Shown: positions 16,466 through 20,000 of the stretch, in pieces
Layout of the letters: each line of letters starts with the position of its first letter
Position numbering within the stretch: position 1 is the stretch's first letter
NCBI GenBank assembly: GCA_012295275.1
Contig: CM022670.1
Coordinates: 8,950,506 to 8,970,505 of the forward strand
From: Chrysomallon squamiferum
Taxonomy: Eukaryota > Mollusca > Gastropoda > Neomphalida > Peltospiridae
Length of the DNA: 20,000 bases
Direction: 5' to 3'
Translations under genes and position numbers: made by a program
Notes under the pieces: model-generated
What the model was told of the DNA's origin: nothing
Seen by the model: the letters and a program-made list of their open reading frames with translations, nothing else
Database searches by the model: none

Positions 16466-16899
16466 GTGAGTAAAAGTTTGTACGTGAAAAATAAGTTTGC
16501 TTCAGCTGTTCTTGAGTAGAAGCTGTTGGTAAATATCTAGATTTGAGAGAGTGTCCCTTTAAATTAGCTTTCTTTTTTTCTTCTTTTATTCTTTTTTCCC
16601 ACTTTTATATATATATATATATATAAAATGATTTAGAATAGCGACAGTGATTTTGGTTTTGTTGTAAAGGATTGCTGCTTTTGTTTTTAGCTACCTGGAC
16701 TTGCAAATGTTCATTAATGAGTTAATTAATTTCAGGTGTCTAGATCTGCATTACTAAAGTGTCCTGTATTATTCCTGTTCATCACACAGTGCCAAAACAA
16801 ATTATACACAATCATAAAATCAACAACTCTGTATTACAAATATTTTTCAAAAATCACTTTTTCTCTCTGAGGTTCAAACACGCCAGTTATGGTTCCGGA

Positions 16900-17440
16900 C
16901 TGTCTCAACGAATTAGCTGAGAAATAACCATTCTTCATTTTATATGTTTTTATGTACTTTTACGTAGAGTTTAAAGGTTAAAGTAATAAGCTTCTAAAAT
17001 CAATGGCACGACCTTAACCATGAAATAATTACTGAGATAGAACAAACCTATTAGTAGCTTGTTCGACAGACTATTGTCCCGAGCAGATAAAGCAACAAAT
17101 AGCTGAAAAACTGAAATCTTCAATCATATACTTGTATTTAGATAGGGCCTGATACCATCTAATCAGATTTTAAAGTGTAACTTAATACAGCTTTGAAAAA
17201 TCACAGGCATGACTCTAACCACTGAAATGGTTACTACAGTACAAAATGAATATTACTAGCTAGTTCGACAGCCTTTTTTCTCGGCAAATACAAGCCAAAA
17301 TGACCTTATTAATGTAGCTGAAGATTCTAAACTGAAATAAAGACTGATTTTTAAACTGGTCACTACACATGGATTTAAAAGCTAGAAACACAAAATACAG
17401 CGTAACTCCGCTATGAAAACAGTCTGTTTTCATACCCATT
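16900..17440. repeat. Diverged tandem repeat, about 200-bp period, SINE-like on minus strand
   Basis: Landmarks recur in the same order. AGCTGA is at about 16915, 17101 and 17315. TTTAAAG/TTTTAAAG is near 16970 and 17171. GGCACGACCTTAACCATGAA (about 17005) matches GGCATGACTCTAACCACTGA (about 17206). GTTCGACAG occurs at 17061 and 17263, 202 bp apart. A third, partial unit runs from about 17317 to 17440, and a broken one precedes 16910. On the minus strand the conserved CAGTGGTTAGAGTCATGCC (about 17225-17207) looks like a tRNA D-arm and A-box region. The array may therefore have arisen by tandem duplication of a SINE-type element (inference). Divergence is high. Confidence 0.65.
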
Positions 17441-17510
17441 ACATCCGTAACTAAGTGCATCACTTTGATGTGATCTCTACAACATTCCGAAAGTAACTGT
17501 ATCTATTACA

Positions 17511-17572
17511 GGCCCGTACGAAGAAATTTATATCGACGTGGGTGTAAATTGACAGATCTGCTACGGGGCCCG
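17511..17572. mobile_element. Small foldback / MITE-like GC-rich insertion
   Basis: GGCCCGTACG (17511-17520) and CTACGGGGCCC (17561-17571) are approximate inverted repeats around about 40 bp, followed by a G-rich then C-rich run (17571-17606). Base composition differs sharply from the AT-rich surroundings. Similar 'GGCCCGTACG...' sequences are familiar to me as dispersed invertebrate repeats, but I cannot name a family. An acceptor-like TATCTATTACAG precedes it; the frame in gene C phase (PYEEIYIDVGVN, then stop) is short and unconvincing. Confidence 0.4.
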
Positions 17573-17803
17573 GGGGGACGTACCACACCCACCATCACAC
17601 CACCCCGATTTTTTTTTTAAATCTATAATGCAGATGAGGTATTTTCCTGCACTCTGGGAAGTATCTGGCAAGAAAGTTGATGAAATTACTGTTTATCAGA
17701 ATAAGGACACTGGTTACGTTTTATCGCATTTCTACTGCGCATTACGTCATGGGACAGGCCGTAACTGCGAAAACGTATACAGTTAACACTGAAGGACATT
17801 TTC

Positions 17804-17831
17804 TTTTTTTTTTTTTTTTTTTTTTTTTTTT
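17804..17831. repeat. Poly-T run of 28
   Basis: An uninterrupted T run within the gene C intron. It could be the reverse-complemented poly-A tail of a minus-strand retroposed sequence whose body would lie at 17832-18000, a GC-richer patch, but no parent was recognised. Confidence 0.9.
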
Positions 17832-17893
17832 CTCTAACACATCCACGGATGAACCTCGGCAGAACATCCCCCCTAGCATTATTTCCCCCCCAG

Positions 17894-17988
17894 CCTGTTT
17901 ACTGACCTGTATTATCAGAAGTCTGAAAGTGCCAACTCAGCGAAATTTTATCAAAGAAGCTGAGCAGCCCGGCTATGTAACCTGCTGA
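17894..17988 (+). CDS. Candidate second/terminal exon of gene C (weak)
   Basis: An excellent acceptor (GCATTATTTCCCCCCCAG, ending 17893) precedes a GC-richer patch. Entered after two bases, the phase gene C exon 1 needs, the frame is open for 30 codons to TGA at 17986-17988. It reads CLLTCIIRSLKVPTQRNFIK and then EAEQPGYVTC. Joined to exon 1 it would give a protein of about 101 residues. A second frame is also open for 22 codons, and the patch may be retroposed sequence next to the poly-T run, so this is only a candidate. Confidence 0.2.
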
Positions 17989-18147
17989 CAAAGAATGGTT
18001 TGTTACATTATGTTTACATTGCATCAGATGATGTCGTCGTGTCCAGCAAAGGTGTCTCACCTGGTTTTGAATGTCAACAAGAAGTTGGGACATATTACAC
18101 TTAACACCATGTATATTATAGGTTTTTTTAAAGCACAAAAAAAAAAA

Positions 18148-18148
<1 letters not shown>

Positions 18149-18197
<49 letters not shown>

Positions 18198-18202
18198 TAG
18201 TA

Positions 18203-18241
<39 letters not shown>

Positions 18242-18252
18242 TAATAATACAT
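18149..18252. repeat. (AAT)n microsatellite
   Basis: Two nearly pure AAT runs (18149-18193 and about 18208-18236), separated by ATATAGTAATATA. The poly-Asn and poly-Ile frames are artefacts. Confidence 0.96.
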
Positions 18253-18327
18253 TTTTATTAATTTAAATTAAAATTTAAAAAAAAAAAAAAAAAAAAGTAA
18301 AATAAAAAGCGAAAAAAAACCCTACAA

Positions 18328-18440
18328 GACATGATGGTTAAAATGCTGAGTCAGTTCCACTTTGTCATCTCTCACTGTCTGAAATTCAAATCACGTTTCA
18401 TTCTGTTCCAGAAGGCACTGAGACAGAAAGCTGTAATATT
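18328..18440 (+). mobile_element. SINE-like tRNA-derived head
   Basis: TGGTTAAAATG (18335-18345) matches the pol III A box TRGYNNARNNG exactly. ATTCAAATC (18384-18392) matches the B box GWTCRANNC at all but the first position, 49 nt downstream, a spacing normal for tRNA-derived promoters. The open frame at 18331-18558 is then a by-product. No intact cloverleaf or CCA end can be drawn, so it is not called a tRNA gene. The 3' limit is uncertain. Confidence 0.45.
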
Positions 18441-19062
18441 CAGTTATGATAGCGTCAGTTCAAAAATGCAAAAGATGTTGAGAAAAGAAAATAAACTTTT
18501 CAGTGCTAATTTATTTTTTAGTTGGTTTGAAATGCATGCAAACGTCCATTTCGTATAAATGTTTCGAAAATTTTAAAAACTGTTCATGAAATTATTCAAC
18601 CTCTTTATTGTATGATGTATTGTTCCATCTGAGTTATCTCTTTTGCAGGCCTTGCTCAACTGTTCAGTGTTCTGTTGTGTTTTATTTTATGGCCAAAGCA
18701 TCGAAGGTGCCCGTGTAATTACTGTGAATAGATTGCATTAATGGTGAAGGTTATAATGGTTAATATTTACGATTCAGTCAAAAGATTTGATTAAATCAAT
18801 GCTTCATAGCGATGTCTTATAAATTATTTGTAAATGCAAAATGTCTAGAAATGAATGTATATCGTATACAGACTATGAAACTTTGTGTAAAATGGAAAGA
18901 ATGTCGGATTAAGTATAAAATGTGTAAAAGAGTCCACTGAAAATGTTTCATGTAAACCCCAAACGTTATCGAAGGAAGCAAACAAAAGCAAAGGTTTCAA
19001 GTCTTATTTAAATCTACACAGAATCAATACATTTCGTTTTTATATTTTATTTTATTTTTTTA

Positions 19063-19112
<50 letters not shown>
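19063..19112. repeat. (TTA)n microsatellite
   Basis: About 16 uninterrupted TTA units flanked by T-rich low-complexity DNA to about 19160. Confidence 0.96.
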
Positions 19113-19114
<2 letters not shown>

Positions 19115-19239
19115 TTTTTTTGTATATATTATTTTTTTTATTTTTTTATTTATTTTTTTGGAATTTTCTCTTTTCTTTTTCCGTTATGATGTACTAATCC
19201 GCCAGTGACTGGATAATGTCACACGATCTTTTTCCTCAA

Positions 19240-19278
19240 ATAGTTATCTTTAATACAGATCGATAGTTATCTTTAATA
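19240..19278. repeat. Short tandem duplication, 23-bp period
   Basis: ATAGTTATCTTTAATA occurs at 19240-19255 and again at 19263-19278, separated by CAGATCG. It is a recent local duplication with no evident function. Confidence 0.9.
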
Positions 19279-19378
19279 AGAGATTAAAATAAAAAATGTT
19301 TAATTCTTTAAAATACCTTCTGTATTTCAGTGTTAGTTTTTATTTCTTAGTTTTCCCGTCGTTAGTTGGACTGGGAAG

Positions 19379-19445
19379 ATTTATTTATTTATTTATTTAT
19401 TTGTTTATTTGTTTGTTTATTTGTTTGTTTGCTTGTTTTTTTATT
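19379..19445. repeat. (TTTA)/(TTTG)n microsatellite
   Basis: TTTA units changing to TTTG units. The two overlapping plus-strand frames rich in Tyr, Leu, Phe, Ile and Cys are translations of this array. Confidence 0.93.
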
Positions 19446-20000
19446 TATAGTTGTTTATGTTCTTCTTGTAGCAGCTTGTTGTTCGTTACAAACTATTTAT
19501 GGAGAATTTTACATTATAAATAAAAAATATTTAGAGATTAGTCAAGGATTTCAGGCTAGCGTATGGAATTTAAAAATTCAGCAGTATTAGGACTATAAAT
19601 CCGATTCGTGTGTTTAAAACATTTCAATTTATTTACCTCCCTTTACTTGTGAGTTTTATTAAGACGGGCGACATGTTTAAAGTTTTTGGAATATTAGAAA
19701 ACGATATTACCATCCTTATTTACATTTCAGCACACATGTTTATACATTTATTGCGAAACCAAACACCGCTAGTATTAAAATTATTAACTTAATACTCTTT
19801 CGTGTAGTCTTTTCATTCACAAAATCTTTTAGCAATAAAATATAAAGGATGGTCTTGTTGTCTTTTTCTTAAAATTAAATATTGCTAAGCTGCAATGCTA
19901 TGGGTGTTCCTGTTCGCATTATAAACAGAAAATACAGAATGAAATAAAAGTACGTATTGCTTTACTAAAATACGACGTAAGATGAGCTGATCTGACCTCA

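Larger units (their letters stand above)
16466..20000 (+). other. Gene C first intron (at least part) and right flank
   Basis: From the GTGAGT donor at 16466 no exon with firm support was found up to 20000. The region holds a (TA)n at about 16607-16625, the 200-bp-period repeat at 16900-17440, a foldback element at 17511-17572, a T run of 28 at 17804-17831, AAT arrays at 18150-18250, a SINE-like head at 18328, a (TTA)n array at 19063-19112 and TTTA/TTTG steps at 19379-19437. Candidate next exons in the right phase are discussed at 17894-17988 and 18651-18730. The 18560-19020 and 19500-20000 stretches are unique AT-rich DNA with nothing recognised. Confidence 0.5.

Noticed and set aside
18328-18400. 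Functional tRNA gene
   Set aside because: A and B boxes are present, but no acceptor-stem pairing or intact anticodon arm could be drawn.
18331-18558. 75-codon plus-strand frame MMVKMLSQ...
   Set aside because: It starts inside a pol III A box and B box arrangement, so a SINE-derived sequence is the better explanation.
1-20000. CRISPR array, operon, phage or integrated virus
   Set aside because: Repeats are eukaryotic microsatellites without unique spacers, there are no ribosome-binding-site-led gene runs, and no polymerase, integrase, capsid or reverse-transcriptase motifs were seen in any frame.

Overview
This is a eukaryotic nuclear window: AT-rich (about 30% GC by eye), saturated with microsatellites and homopolymer runs, with short GC-richer coding islands bounded by spliceosomal sites. 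A tRNA-derived SINE on the minus strand near 8435-8765 has a body and tail that resemble, from memory, molluscan SINEs, and a small inverted-repeat element near 12471-12580 has ends of a kind I also associate with mollusc genomes. I therefore favour a mollusc (gastropod or cephalopod), moderately sure. Nothing prokaryotic, viral, CRISPR-like or operonic is present. Most long open frames are simple repeats read as codons (poly-Leu, Ile, Asn, Ser, or alternating Tyr/Ile/Cys/Val) and are not genes.

Layout, left to right. (1) 1-2930: the 5' part of a minus-strand gene, 'gene A'. Its first coding exon is 2568-2736 and its second 763-898. Splice sites are near consensus and phases match. The encoded N-terminus is Ser/Thr/Pro-rich and looks disordered; the gene runs off the left edge. 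CpG-richer DNA at 2737-3300 is its likely 5' UTR and promoter. (2) 2931-7985: mostly intergenic or intronic, with a (GA)n tract, a degenerate minisatellite near 4777-5260, a CpG-richer island at 5740-6420 carrying a palindromic CRE and an ATGGCG motif, and TAA-type repeats with a 55-bp higher-order period. (3) 7992-8085: a convincing 94-nt minus-strand internal exon of an unidentified gene, 'gene B', with a basic run followed by a weakly MADF-like segment. (4) 8435-14790: a SINE, many triplet, dinucleotide and tetranucleotide arrays, a MITE-like inverted repeat and a 129-bp tandem repeat. (5) 15540-20000: promoter and 5' UTR of a plus-strand gene, 'gene C', its first coding exon at 16255-16465, then its long first intron. 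That intron holds a diverged tandem repeat of about 200 bp, a small foldback element, another SINE-like tRNA head and further microsatellites.

Genes A and C are each seen only as N-terminal ends encoding disordered, low-conservation sequence, so neither can be named. Several other stretches have good splice sites around short open frames; they are given as low-confidence candidates with the tests that would settle them. I found no convincing sign of a new molecular system. The points most worth following are the three well-supported exons, the phase-compatible antisense exon set over gene A, and the two complex tandem repeats.
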